Part shown: positions 16,450 to 27,739 of the stretch, in pieces | Position numbering within the stretch: position 1 is the stretch's first letter | Layout of the letters: each line of letters opens with the position of its first letter | Source: Sphingomonas kyeonggiensis | GTDB taxonomy: Bacteria; Pseudomonadota; Alphaproteobacteria; Sphingomonadales; Sphingomonadaceae | DNA length: 64,000 nt | Reading direction: 5' to 3' | Assembly: GCF_014204495.1 (NCBI RefSeq) | Contig: NZ_JACHLN010000003.1 | Location: 806,001 to 870,000 of the forward strand | Position numbers and translations under genes: made by a program | The notes under the pieces: generated by a model | Seen by the model: the letters and a program-made list of their open reading frames with translations, nothing else | Told to the model about the DNA's origin: nothing | Databases searched by the model: none

Positions 16450-18171
16450 ATGACCAGCAAGCTTCTTCTGAAGCGCTCGCTTGCCGCGATCGTGTCGACC
16501 GCGATGGTCGGCGCGCCGGCGACCGGCTTCGCCCAGTCCGCCAAGGCCAAGCGCCCGCACCAGACCCGCCCCAGCCAGGCGCGCGCCAATGTCGGCGTCG
16601 CCAGCCTGCCGGCCGGCACCCAGCGCCCGACCAGCGAGATCCTGCTGTCGATCGGCGAGGGCCAGCTGATCACGCTGCCGGGCAATGTAGCGAACGTCTG
16701 GACGTCGAACCCCGGCGTGGCGGACGTCTATGTCAACAATCCGCGCCAGATCCACCTGTTCGGCAAGGACTTCGGCGAAGCGACCGTGTTCGCCACCAGC
16801 GCCTCGGGCGCGGTGGTGTTCTCGACCACCGTCCGCGTCGCGCAGAACCTCACTTCGATCGACCGGATGATCAAGGTCGCGATGCCGGATGCCGACATCC
16901 AGGTGACCACGGTCGGCCAGATCGCGGTGCTGAACGGCACGGTGAAGTCCCCGCAGGACAGCGAGCAGGCCCAGCGCCTGGTCACCAGCCTGCTCAACCC
17001 GGGCGTCAACGGCAGCGATCCGAACGCCCAGGTGAAGATCGCGGTGATCAACCGGCTGAAGACCGCCACGCCGCTGCAGGTGCAGCTGCAGGTGAAGTTC
17101 GCCGAGGTGAGCCGCAGCTTCGTCAAGAATATCGGCGTGAACTTCACGACCAAGGACTCGACCGGCGGCTTCCAGTTCGGCCTGGCCCAGGGCCGCAGCC
17201 CGGGCTCGTTCACCGCCGCCGACCTGGCCAAATATCCGGTCGCGACGATGACGCAGAACGGCGTCAGCATCACCGGCGCCTATGATCCCTCGACCGGCCA
17301 GTTCCTCAACCCGCGCGCGAGCGGCCTGGCCGACATCACCCGCGGCTCGGACAATGCCACCATGGGCCTGGCCGGCAAGCTGTTCGGCCTGGACGTGCTC
17401 TCGGCGATCGACATCGGCGAGACGATCGGCCAGGTGACGACGCTGGCCAATCCGAACCTGACCGCGCGCTCGGGCGAGACCGCCAACTTCCTGGCCGGCG
17501 GCGAGATCCCGATCCCCGTGGCGCAGGGCCTGGGCACCACCACCGTCGAGTACAAGCAGTACGGCATCAGCCTGGCGTTCACGCCGACGGTGCTGAGCGA
17601 TGGCCGCATCTCGCTTCGGGTCCGCCCCGAAGTGTCGCAGCTGACCTCGGCCGGCGCGGTGCAGCTCAACGGCGTCACCATCCCCGCGCTCAGCACGCGC
17701 CGCAGCGAGACCACGGTCGAGCTCGGTTCGGGCGAGAGCATGGTGATCGGCGGCCTGCTGCAGAACAGCCACAACAACACCGTCACCAAGACGCCCGGCC
17801 TGGGCGACGTGCCGGTGCTCGGCGCGCTGTTCCGCTCCAACGGCTTCCAGCGCAACGAGACCGAGCTGGTGATCGTGATCACCCCGTATCTGGTGAAGCC
17901 GGTCAACGCGAACCAGATCGTGCTGCCGACCGACGGCTACCGTGCGCCGAACGACCTGGAGCGCGTGCTCCTGGGCTCGCTGTCCGGCAAGGACAAGACC
18001 AACGATCGTCCCAAGCCGAGCATGGCGCCGGCCGATGGCCAGCCCGCGGTGGGCGCCTTCTCGCCCGCGCCGACCAACCAGCCCGTCGCGCCCGTCCAGG
18101 TCGCGCCGGCTCCCAACAACAACCGCAAGCAGAAGAAGGGTGGCTCCGCGGCCCCCGGCTTCGGCTTCTGA
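16450..18171 (+). CDS. cpaC: Type IVc pilus secretin CpaC
   Basis: This 573-residue protein has a signal peptide (cut after GFAQ). An N-terminal pilus/T2SS domain (ILLSIGEGQLITLPGNVANV, then PRQIHLFGKDFGEATVFA) and a BON-like repeat region (DADIQVTTVGQIAVLNGTV) lead into the secretin domain, roughly residues 240-505, with the signature VPVLGALFRS and ETELVIVITPYLV. It forms the outer-membrane channel for the Flp pilus. The C-terminal tail is Pro/Asn/Lys rich. It follows cpaB with a 1-bp gap and is followed by cpaD after 5 bp. Confidence 0.94.
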   Translation: MTSKLLLKRSLAAIVSTAMVGAPATGFAQSAKAKRPHQTRPSQARANVGVASLPAGTQRPTSEILLSIGEGQLITLPGNVANVWTSNPGVADVYVNNPRQIHLFGKDFGEATVFATSASGAVVFSTTVRVAQNLTSIDRMIKVAMPDADIQVTTVGQIAVLNGTVKSPQDSEQAQRLVTSLLNPGVNGSDPNAQVKIAVINRLKTATPLQVQLQVKFAEVSRSFVKNIGVNFTTKDSTGGFQFGLAQGRSPGSFTAADLAKYPVATMTQNGVSITGAYDPSTGQFLNPRASGLADITRGSDNATMGLAGKLFGLDVLSAIDIGETIGQVTTLANPNLTARSGETANFLAGGEIPIPVAQGLGTTTVEYKQYGISLAFTPTVLSDGRISLRVRPEVSQLTSAGAVQLNGVTIPALSTRRSETTVELGSGESMVIGGLLQNSHNNTVTKTPGLGDVPVLGALFRSNGFQRNETELVIVITPYLVKPVNANQIVLPTDGYRAPNDLERVLLGSLSGKDKTNDRPKPSMAPADGQPAVGAFSPAPTNQPVAPVQVAPAPNNNRKQKKGGSAAPGFGF

Positions 18172-18176
18172 TCCCG

Positions 18177-18827
18177 ATGCGACTGACGAGGAGATCGCCC
18201 GTGCTTCCGCGCTTCACTCCCCTGCTCGTCCCGGCGCTGCTGCTCGCAGGCTGCGGCACCTATAATGGCGGCGTCGAATCGGTGCATCAGCCGGTCGTGC
18301 AGCGTAACGACTATGTGCTCGACCTGCAGACCACCGGCTATGGCCTGGCCGCGGGCGAGAGCCAGCGCCTGGCCGGCTGGATGTCGGCGATGAACCTGCG
18401 CTACGGCGACCGCGTGGCGATCGACGACGGCGCCGCCGGCACCACCGGCCGCCAGGAAATCGCCGCCGAGGCGGGCCGCTACGGCCTGATCCTCGCCGAT
18501 CGCGCGCCGGTGACCGCCGGCCAGATCGCGCCGGGCACGATCCGCGTGGTCGTTACCCGGATGACCGCCGCGGTGCCGGGCTGCCCCGACAATTCGCGCC
18601 CCGCCGAATATACGTTCGAGGCGAGCACCAGCTCCAACTATGGCTGCTCCACCAACGCCAACCTCGCCGCGATGATCGCCGATCCGGCCGATCTCGTCCG
18701 CGGCGCCCCCGGCTCGCCCACCGGCGACCCGGCGACCAGCGCCAAGGCGATCGGTGCCTTCCGCACGGCAGCGCCCTCGGGCGCCGGCGGCGCCACGCTG
18801 AACTCTGGTGGGAGCACGCCGAAGTGA
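18177..18827 (+). CDS. cpaD: Pilus assembly lipoprotein CpaD
   Basis: This 216-residue lipoprotein has a lipobox LLLAGC, with the modified Cys at about residue 25. The CpaD family hallmarks are present: a YGDRVAIDD stretch, a C-terminal CPDNSRP, and a late NYGCSTNANLAAMIADP motif with DLVRG. CpaD helps the secretin insert in the outer membrane. The gene ends in GTGA, shared with the GTG start of cpaE, so the two are translationally coupled. Confidence 0.92.
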   Translation: MRLTRRSPVLPRFTPLLVPALLLAGCGTYNGGVESVHQPVVQRNDYVLDLQTTGYGLAAGESQRLAGWMSAMNLRYGDRVAIDDGAAGTTGRQEIAAEAGRYGLILADRAPVTAGQIAPGTIRVVVTRMTAAVPGCPDNSRPAEYTFEASTSSNYGCSTNANLAAMIADPADLVRGAPGSPTGDPATSAKAIGAFRTAAPSGAGGATLNSGGSTPK

Positions 18828-20116
18828 ACGCGCCCTTCAATCCCGCCCGCACCGGGCATCGCGATCCGTTCGTTGCCTTCGTCTGCGACGAGGCGACGGC
18901 GGAGATCCTGCGTCCGATCGCCGTCGAGCTCGGCTGGTCGCCGGAAAAGGTCAACAAGGGCGGCCTGCGCAACGCGGTCCAGACCCTGTCGGTCTCGGCC
19001 AGCCCGAACATCCTGTTCGTCGACCTGTCCGAGAGCGGCGATCCGCTGAACGACATCAACGCGCTCGCCGAAGTCTGCGAGCCGGGCACGGTCGTGATCG
19101 CATCGGGCCAGGTCAATGACGTGCGCCTGTATCGCGACCTCGTCGCGAGCGGCATCCACGACTATCTGCTCAAGCCGCTGAACCCGGATGCGCTGCGCGA
19201 TGCCTTCGCCCAGGCGCAGACCGCGCTCAACGCGCCCAAGGCCGCCGAGACCGGCGCCGAGCGCACGCACTGCGCGGTGGCGGTGATCGGTACCCGCGGT
19301 GGCGCCGGCGCTTCGACGATCGCGACTTCGCTCGCCTGGCTGATGGGCGAGAAGCAGGGCCGCACCACGGCGCTGCTCGACCTCGACGTGCATTTCGGCA
19401 CGGGCGCGCTCGCGCTCGACCTGGAACCCGGCCGCGGCCTGACCGACGCGATCGAGAATCCGAGCCGCATCGACGGCCTGTTCATCGAGCGCGCGATGGT
19501 GCGCGCGTCGGACCGGCTCGCGGTGCTCAGCGCCGAGGCGCCGATCCACTCGCCGATCATGACCGACGGCGCGGCCTTCTATCAGCTGCAGGAAGAGATC
19601 CGCACCGCCTTCGAGTGCACCGTGGTCGACCTGCCGCGCTCGATGCTGGTCAACCATCCGCACCTGATCACCGATGTGCAGGTGGCCGTGCTGGTGACCG
19701 AGCTGACGCTCGCCGCCGCGCGTGACGCGATCCGCATCCTCAGCTGGTTCAAATCGAACGCGCCGCAGACCCAGGTCATCGTGGTCGCGAACAAAATCCA
19801 GCAGGCGGGCGTTCTGGAGATCAGCCGCAAGGACTTCGAAGGCTCGATCGAGCGCAAGATCGACTTCCTGCTGCCGTTCGACGCCAAGCTGGCATCGCAA
19901 TCGGCCAAGCTGGGCAAGCCGCTTGCCGAGGTGGGCCGGAGCAACAAGGGCGTGGCACCGCTGGGTGACCTTGCCCAGCGCATCGTCGGCATCGCCGATT
20001 CGGGCACCGATGACGGCGGCGCCAAGGCGAAGGCCAAGGGCGGAAAGCCGGCCAAGGGCGGCGGTTCGCTGCTCGAGAAGTTCAAGGTGAAGATGCCGGT
20101 CAAGGCAAGGAAGTAA
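18824..20116 (+). CDS. cpaE: Pilus localisation ATPase-like protein CpaE
   Basis: This 430-residue protein has a receiver-like N-terminal domain (about residues 15-130) and a MinD/ParA-type P-loop domain. The deviant Walker A region GTRGGAGASTIAT lies around residues 156-168, and a DLDVHFGTGALALDL switch follows. In Caulobacter CpaE directs pilus machinery to a cell pole. It starts at a GTG overlapping the cpaD stop by 4 bp. In the usual order cpaF should come next, but the following gene, 51 bp away, is tadB. Confidence 0.92.
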   Translation: MNAPFNPARTGHRDPFVAFVCDEATAEILRPIAVELGWSPEKVNKGGLRNAVQTLSVSASPNILFVDLSESGDPLNDINALAEVCEPGTVVIASGQVNDVRLYRDLVASGIHDYLLKPLNPDALRDAFAQAQTALNAPKAAETGAERTHCAVAVIGTRGGAGASTIATSLAWLMGEKQGRTTALLDLDVHFGTGALALDLEPGRGLTDAIENPSRIDGLFIERAMVRASDRLAVLSAEAPIHSPIMTDGAAFYQLQEEIRTAFECTVVDLPRSMLVNHPHLITDVQVAVLVTELTLAAARDAIRILSWFKSNAPQTQVIVVANKIQQAGVLEISRKDFEGSIERKIDFLLPFDAKLASQSAKLGKPLAEVGRSNKGVAPLGDLAQRIVGIADSGTDDGGAKAKAKGGKPAKGGGSLLEKFKVKMPVKARK

Positions 20117-20167
20117 CCTTTGCGCAGCCAGGCTGCGCGGGGATCACACAGGCGGAGTTAGCGCGGC

Positions 20168-21148
20168 GTGGACATGCTGCCGGTATTGATGCTCGCTGGA
20201 GGCACCTTCCTGGTGCTCGTGCTGATGGTGTTCGCCTTTTCGGGCCCATCCGCCGAGCGCGCAGGCGCGCGCCGCGTGAAGACGATGCGCGAGCGCCACG
20301 TGGTGAGCGCCGTCGGCGCCAACGCGATGGAAGCGCAGATGCGCCGGGTGGCCGCCGCCCGCGCGACCAAGATGGACGCGACCGCCGCCCGCTTCCTGCC
20401 CAATCCGGCCCTGCTCCAGAAGCGCCTGAACATGACGGGCAAGCCATGGACGCTTGGCCAGTACATGATGGTCAGCGCCGGCCTCACGCTGGTGCCCGCC
20501 GGCCTGATCCTGCTCCAGGGCCTGCCGATCCTGCTGGCGCTGGGCGTCGGCCTGTTCCTGGGCGTCGGCCTTCCGCACTTCGTGGTCGGCTTCTTCATCA
20601 AGCGCCGCGTCGCCAAGTTCACCTCCAAGTTTCCCGACGCGATCGAGCTGCTCGTGCGCGGCCTGCGCTCGGGCCTGCCGATCACCGAGACGATGGGCGT
20701 GGTCGGGCAGGAAGTCGAAGGCCCGGTGGGCGAGGAATTCCGCGCGGTCAGCGACAAGATGAAGATCGGCAAGTCGCTCGACACCGCGCTGCAGGAAACC
20801 GCGGACCGGCTCGGCACGCCCGAATTCCAGTTCTTCACCATCACCATCCAGATCCAGCGCGAGACCGGCGGCAACCTGGCCGAGACGCTGGCCAACCTGG
20901 CCGACGTGCTGCGCAAGCGCGCCCAGATGAAGCTGAAGATCAAGGCGATGTCCTCGGAATCCAAGGCGTCGGCACTGATCGTGGGCGCCCTGCCCTTCAT
21001 CGTGTTCACGCTCGTGTGGTTCATCAACAACAACTACATGGCCAATTTCTTCCAGGACGAGCGGCTGATGATGATCGGCGGCGGCGGCCTGATCTGGATG
21101 GGGCTCGGCGCCTTCATCATGGCCAAGATGGTCAACTTCGAGATCTGA
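20168..21148 (+). CDS. tadB: Flp pilus inner-membrane platform protein TadB
   Basis: This 326-residue protein has type II secretion F domains: two N-terminal membrane segments, a cytosolic F domain (FPDAIELLVRGLRSGLPI, ETMGVVGQEVEGPVGEEF, QRETGGNLAETLANLADVLR) and two C-terminal membrane segments. It forms the inner-membrane platform with TadC. The start may be the GTG at 20168 or the ATG at 20174; the difference is two residues. It sits directly after cpaE without an intervening cpaF and is followed by tadC after 4 bp. Confidence 0.92.
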   Translation: MDMLPVLMLAGGTFLVLVLMVFAFSGPSAERAGARRVKTMRERHVVSAVGANAMEAQMRRVAAARATKMDATAARFLPNPALLQKRLNMTGKPWTLGQYMMVSAGLTLVPAGLILLQGLPILLALGVGLFLGVGLPHFVVGFFIKRRVAKFTSKFPDAIELLVRGLRSGLPITETMGVVGQEVEGPVGEEFRAVSDKMKIGKSLDTALQETADRLGTPEFQFFTITIQIQRETGGNLAETLANLADVLRKRAQMKLKIKAMSSESKASALIVGALPFIVFTLVWFINNNYMANFFQDERLMMIGGGGLIWMGLGAFIMAKMVNFEI

Positions 21149-21152
21149 TGCG

Positions 21153-22160
21153 ATGAACGGCGCACCTCCTTCCGGCCCGACGATCATGGGCATCGACATC
21201 ATCTGGGTGGCCTCGATCCTGTCGGCCGTCGCCGCCTTCGCGGTGCTGCTGGCGATCTACGCCGCCACCACGGTGCGCGACCCGATGGCCAAGCGCGTCA
21301 AGTCGCTCAACGAGCGCCGCGAGCAGCTCAAGGCGGGTATCACCGCCTCCACGTCGAAGCGCCGCGCCAAGCTGGTCCAGAAGAGCGAGACCACCGACCG
21401 GATCCGCTCGCTGCTTTCCTCGATGAAGGTCCTGCAGGACAGCCAGGTCAAGCAGGCGCAGACCAAGCTGCTCCAGGCCGGCATCCGTCGCAAGGAATTC
21501 GCGGTCGCGGTGATCTTCGGCCGCCTGGTCCTGCCGATCGTGATCGGCGGGCCGATGCTCTATTTCGTCTACGGCACCGAGATGTTCGCGGACTGGAGCC
21601 CGATGAAGGCCTATGGCCTGGTCGCCGGCAGCTTCATCCTCGCCTACAAGTTCCCCGACATCTACCTGAAGAACAAGATCACCAAGCGCAGCGCCGCGAT
21701 CCGCAAGGGCCTGCCCGACGCGCTCGACCTGCTGGTGATCTGTGCCGAAGCGGGACTCACCGTCGACGCCGCCTTCGCGCGCGTCTCCAAGGAACTGGGC
21801 AAGGCCTATCCGGAGCTGGGCGAGGAGTTCCAGTTGACCGCGATCGAGCTGGGCTTCCTCACCGATCGCCGCCAGGCCTTCGAGAATCTCGCCGAGCGCA
21901 TCGACCTCGACTCGATCCGCGGCGTGGTCACCACGATGATTCAGACCGAGAAATACGGTACGCCGCTCGCCTCGGCGCTACGTGTGCTCTCGGCCGAATT
22001 CCGCAACGAGCGCATGATGCGCGCCGAGGAAAAGGCCGCCCGCCTGCCCGCGATCATGACCGTGCCGCTGATCCTGTTCATCCTGCCGGTGCTGTTCATC
22101 GTGATCCTTGGCCCGGCGGCCTGCTCGATCAACGACGCACTGATCTCCAAGGGCCCTTAA
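21153..22160 (+). CDS. tadC: Flp pilus inner-membrane platform protein TadC
   Basis: This 335-residue protein is the second type II secretion F-domain platform subunit. An N-terminal membrane segment (VASILSAVAAFAVLLAIYA), the F domain (LPDALDLLVICAEAGLTV, QTEKYGTPLASALRVLSAEF) and a C-terminal hydrophobic segment (MTVPLILFILPVLFIVIL) are clear. It is the last gene of the tad run. A 9-bp GC stem-loop lies 24 bp after the stop. Confidence 0.92.
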   Translation: MNGAPPSGPTIMGIDIIWVASILSAVAAFAVLLAIYAATTVRDPMAKRVKSLNERREQLKAGITASTSKRRAKLVQKSETTDRIRSLLSSMKVLQDSQVKQAQTKLLQAGIRRKEFAVAVIFGRLVLPIVIGGPMLYFVYGTEMFADWSPMKAYGLVAGSFILAYKFPDIYLKNKITKRSAAIRKGLPDALDLLVICAEAGLTVDAAFARVSKELGKAYPELGEEFQLTAIELGFLTDRRQAFENLAERIDLDSIRGVVTTMIQTEKYGTPLASALRVLSAEFRNERMMRAEEKAARLPAIMTVPLILFILPVLFIVILGPAACSINDALISKGP

Positions 22161-22184
22161 CCAATTTCGGTAGCGCGACCTGCC

Positions 22185-22207
22185 CGGGCGGGATAGCTTC
22201 CCGCCCG
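22185..22207. terminator. GC-rich stem-loop after tadC
   Basis: CGGGCGGGA and TCCCGCCCG form a perfect 9-bp stem with a TAGCT loop. No T-run follows, so termination may be weak or factor-dependent. It also sits just upstream of the next gene start (22228). Confidence 0.45.
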
Positions 22208-22227
22208 ACTAAGGGGAGGTCGACTCG

Positions 22228-22803
22228 ATGCATGATTTGCCGTTCCAGACGATCACGCAGCTCGCCGGGCTGGGTCTGACGCTGATCGCCGGCTGGTTCC
22301 TGGGGCTCGCCAGCCACAGCGGCAGCCGCAAATGGCGCCAGCGCCTCGAGGAGGAAGAGATCGACAACGCGGGCTATCGCGACCGCGCCGAGAGCGACCT
22401 GCGCGACTCCGCCCGCCGCATCCGCGACCTGGAAGCCGAGAACGCCAAGCTGCGGGCAACTGCAGCGGCACCGGTGGCCGAGCCCGTCGCCGTCGCCGCC
22501 GCGCCGGAACCCGCACCCCAGCCCGAAGGCCATTCGACCGCAACCGTGGCTGCAGCCGCGGTCGCCGGGGCCGTTGCCGGCGCCGCGGTCACCCATGCGG
22601 TGGAATCGCACGAAGCGGCCGCGCCGGCCGAAACGGCTCCCGCCGAGCCGGCACCCGCTCCGGAACCCGTCGCGCACGCCGAACCCGTGCATGTCGAGGA
22701 AGCGCCGGCTGCCGTTGCCCCCGCCGAGCCGGTGGCGCATGACGAGCCCCCGCATGCGGAGCCGGCAGCCGCCGAGCCCGCACACCCAGAGCACGCCCAC
22801 TAG
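22228..22803 (+). CDS. Membrane-anchored Ala/Pro/Glu/His-rich protein
   Basis: This 191-residue protein has an N-terminal hydrophobic segment (ITQLAGLGLTLIAGWFLGLA, residues 8-27), a basic patch (RKWRQRLEEEE), a coiled-coil-like stretch to about residue 75, and a tail of about 110 residues rich in Ala, Pro, Glu and His. The first 35 residues are nearly the same as those of the next gene, so the two are tandem paralogues with different C-terminal parts. An AGGGGAGG Shine-Dalgarno sequence supports the ATG. Function is not known; a membrane-tethered spacer or scaffold would fit. Confidence 0.75.
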   Translation: MHDLPFQTITQLAGLGLTLIAGWFLGLASHSGSRKWRQRLEEEEIDNAGYRDRAESDLRDSARRIRDLEAENAKLRATAAAPVAEPVAVAAAPEPAPQPEGHSTATVAAAAVAGAVAGAAVTHAVESHEAAAPAETAPAEPAPAPEPVAHAEPVHVEEAPAAVAPAEPVAHDEPPHAEPAAAEPAHPEHAH

Positions 22804-22815
22804 GATCGTTCGATA

Positions 22816-23325
22816 ATGCCGCTTCCGTTCGAAACCGCGACGCAGTTTGCGGCGCTGGGACTGACTCTGGTCGCCGGCTGGTTCCTGGGGCTGGCCAGCC
22901 GCTCGGGCGGGGCGAAGTGGCGCGAGCGCTATCAGGACGAGGAACTGGAGCACGCGCGCACCCGCGACGAGGCCGAGGAACGCATCCGCGCGCTCCAGGC
23001 CGAAGTGAAGGCGCTGCGTGGCCAGGTCCCTGCCCCGCCGGTCGTCGCCGACGACAAGCCGGGTGCCGCCTGGCGCGGCTGGTTCGGCTGGGGCCGCGAC
23101 AATCTGGTGCGGATCAAGGGCATCGACGACGCCCAGGCGAAGCGGCTCAACGAGCTGGGCATCAAGACCTATCGCGAGATCGAGAAGATGGCGCCCGCCG
23201 ACGAGGCGGCGCTGGAGCAGCGACTCGAGCTGCCCGCCGGCACGATCGCCGAACAGGGCTGGCGCGAACAGGCCGCGCTGCTCGCCGCCGGCAACGAGCG
23301 CGCGCATGCGGAGAAGTTCGGCTGA
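22816..23325 (+). CDS. Membrane-anchored protein with helix-hairpin-helix domain
   Basis: This 169-residue protein shares the N-terminal module of its upstream neighbour (TQFAALGLTLVAGWFLGLAS). A charged helical stretch follows, then a C-terminal helix-hairpin-helix-like domain (LVRIKGIDDAQAKRLNELGI, then KTYREIEKMAPADEAAL). This type of domain is seen in ribosomal-L21-linked and NADH-dehydrogenase-linked proteins and may bind nucleic acid or protein. It is 12 bp after the paralogue, so both are probably one transcript. Function is unknown. Confidence 0.78.
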   Translation: MPLPFETATQFAALGLTLVAGWFLGLASRSGGAKWRERYQDEELEHARTRDEAEERIRALQAEVKALRGQVPAPPVVADDKPGAAWRGWFGWGRDNLVRIKGIDDAQAKRLNELGIKTYREIEKMAPADEAALEQRLELPAGTIAEQGWREQAALLAAGNERAHAEKFG

Positions 23326-23502
23326 TCGCCCGCGACTTTCTTCGCCAAGCATAGGTACTGAACGGTTTTTTTACGATGCCGATTGGCCCGGCATCGGCTA
23401 TAGGCGTGCGCGGGATCGCTCTTTCGTCGCCGGCATCGATCGCCCGAATCGGACCGGCTTGGCGCGCACCAGCCCAGTGCCTCTGTCTTTCGGAGAAGAG
23501 CC

Positions 23503-24777
23503 GTGAAGTTGCAGCACGTCCTCGTAGCGATTCCCCTTCTTGGCGTGGCGGCGCCGGCCCTGGGCCAGGTTACCGTCCGCCCGCAGCTCCAGGTAACCGC
23601 CCAGGACCTTCGCCAGGTCTCCCCCCGCGAACTGCGCCAGCGCTTTCCGGCGCAGGACCAGCCGGTCAGCCGCCCCTACAAGCTGCGCCCCGCAAGCTCG
23701 GGCAGCTGGCTCCCCAAGGGCGGCATCAAGATCAACCAGGAAGCACTCGCCGTCGCGCAGATCGCGCAGAAGGTGAAGACCCAGTTCGCCGGCAAGGCGG
23801 TCGGCTGGTCGGTGACGGTAATGGCCCCCGGCGGCGCGACGGCGACCGCCGCGGGCGGTTCGGCGCGCCGTGCCCCCGACCCCAGCCCGCGCGCGATGAG
23901 CGACCAGGAACGCATCACCATCGCCAGCGTGAGCAAGACGATCACCGCCGCCACGCTGATGCGGGTGATGGCGCAGAAGAACGTCACGCTCGATGACAAG
24001 GCATACAAGTACCTGCCGAGCGACTGGACCTTCGACGCGAAGTTCAAGGAAGTCAGCATTCGCCAGCTGCTGAGCCACACCAGCGGCATCTGGGACGATA
24101 ATTGCGGGATCGGCTTCGACACGCTCAAGGCCTGCGCGGCCAAGGCGCCGAACATCAACAAGGCCTATCGCTACGCCAATACCAACTACGCCTTCCAGCG
24201 CGTCATGCTGGTCCGCATGTACGGCATCACCGCGAGCAGCGGCGCGGACTATGGCGAGCAATATCACCTGATCGTCAATCGCCAGACCTTCAACAGCGCG
24301 GGCATGCCCTTCCTCACCTGCAAGTCGCCCCAACCCCGCCCGGCGCTGAGCTACAAGTCGAGCAAGGACAATGGCTCGGGCGCGTATAATGCCGACAATT
24401 TCGACTTCACCACGGTGCTGCCCGGCCAGGACTGGGGGGACATGACCGCGGTGTGCGGGTCGCAGGGCTGGAACCTGAACTCGCGCGAGCTCGCCTGGTT
24501 CATGCACGACCTGATGCTGACCGAGAAGATCCTGCCCCAGGCGACGGTGGACCAGATGCGCGACGGCAATCTGGGGATGTTCTACGCCGATTATGGCGGC
24601 GGCCTCACCGCCTATTACCATGGCGGCTACCACCCGGCCGGTTGGAACAAGGGCGAGATCAACACGCTGATCATCACCTACAGCAACGGCATCACCATCG
24701 GCGCGGTGATCAACTCGCGCTACAATGGCGACTTTGGCGGGGAACTGGCCGCCGCCGTGAAAGCCGTGATGCCCTGA
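23503..24777 (+). CDS. Secreted serine hydrolase, beta-lactamase class C / PBP-like
   Basis: This 424-residue protein has a signal peptide (cut after ALGQ) and the three active-site elements of the class C beta-lactamase/DD-peptidase fold: Ser142-Val-Ser-Lys145, Tyr224-Ala-Asn226, and His373-Gly-Gly375 in place of KTG. The HGG form is common in esterase-like and peptidase-like members, so hydrolysis of esters or peptides is at least as likely as beta-lactam cleavage. The GTG start has GGAGAAGAG just upstream. It ends 15 bp from the stop of the convergent ppdK. Confidence 0.85.
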   Translation: MKLQHVLVAIPLLGVAAPALGQVTVRPQLQVTAQDLRQVSPRELRQRFPAQDQPVSRPYKLRPASSGSWLPKGGIKINQEALAVAQIAQKVKTQFAGKAVGWSVTVMAPGGATATAAGGSARRAPDPSPRAMSDQERITIASVSKTITAATLMRVMAQKNVTLDDKAYKYLPSDWTFDAKFKEVSIRQLLSHTSGIWDDNCGIGFDTLKACAAKAPNINKAYRYANTNYAFQRVMLVRMYGITASSGADYGEQYHLIVNRQTFNSAGMPFLTCKSPQPRPALSYKSSKDNGSGAYNADNFDFTTVLPGQDWGDMTAVCGSQGWNLNSRELAWFMHDLMLTEKILPQATVDQMRDGNLGMFYADYGGGLTAYYHGGYHPAGWNKGEINTLIITYSNGITIGAVINSRYNGDFGGELAAAVKAVMP

Positions 24778-24792
24778 ACCGCGCGCGGCGGC

Positions 24793-27459
<2,667 letters not shown>

Positions 27460-27636
27460 TCCCGTCCCTTCTTAAGGCTTGGGCAGGCGCGTACCGCAGG
27501 TGCGAACAAGGGGAAACCCGCTGACTACGTTGTCAGAAGGCAAGTTTTGCTTGGCCGTGATCAAATCACGGCAAGACACCGGTTACGTAAGATAAATCAC
27601 TTCTGCACCGTGCGCCAATGAGTAAGCATCACCCGC

Positions 27637-27718
27637 TGATCCCCGGCGAAAGCCGGGGGCCCAGAGTCGCAAGCGATGTAGCAGGTAAACCCTGGGCCCC
27701 GGCTTTCGCCGGGGATCA
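27637..27718. repeat. Family A palindromic repeat, paired copy (82 bp)
   Basis: Outer inverted arms TGATCCCCGGCGAAAGCCGG and their complement enclose about 40 bp of non-palindromic sequence. It lies between the divergent ppdK promoter and the glyS stop. Its length equals that of the copy inside glyS. Confidence 0.85.
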
Positions 27719-27739
27719 GCCAACGGAACGCCGCTCGGA

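Noticed and set aside
20117..20167. Possible remnant of cpaF between cpaE and tadB
   Set aside because: The 51 bases show no Walker-motif or CpaF-like coding trace, only the spacer and Shine-Dalgarno region of tadB.
23326..23502. Possible regulatory RNA with hairpin GATGCCG...CGGCATC near 23375
   Set aside because: It is a single short stem without T-run or known riboswitch features, and the evidence is too thin to list.
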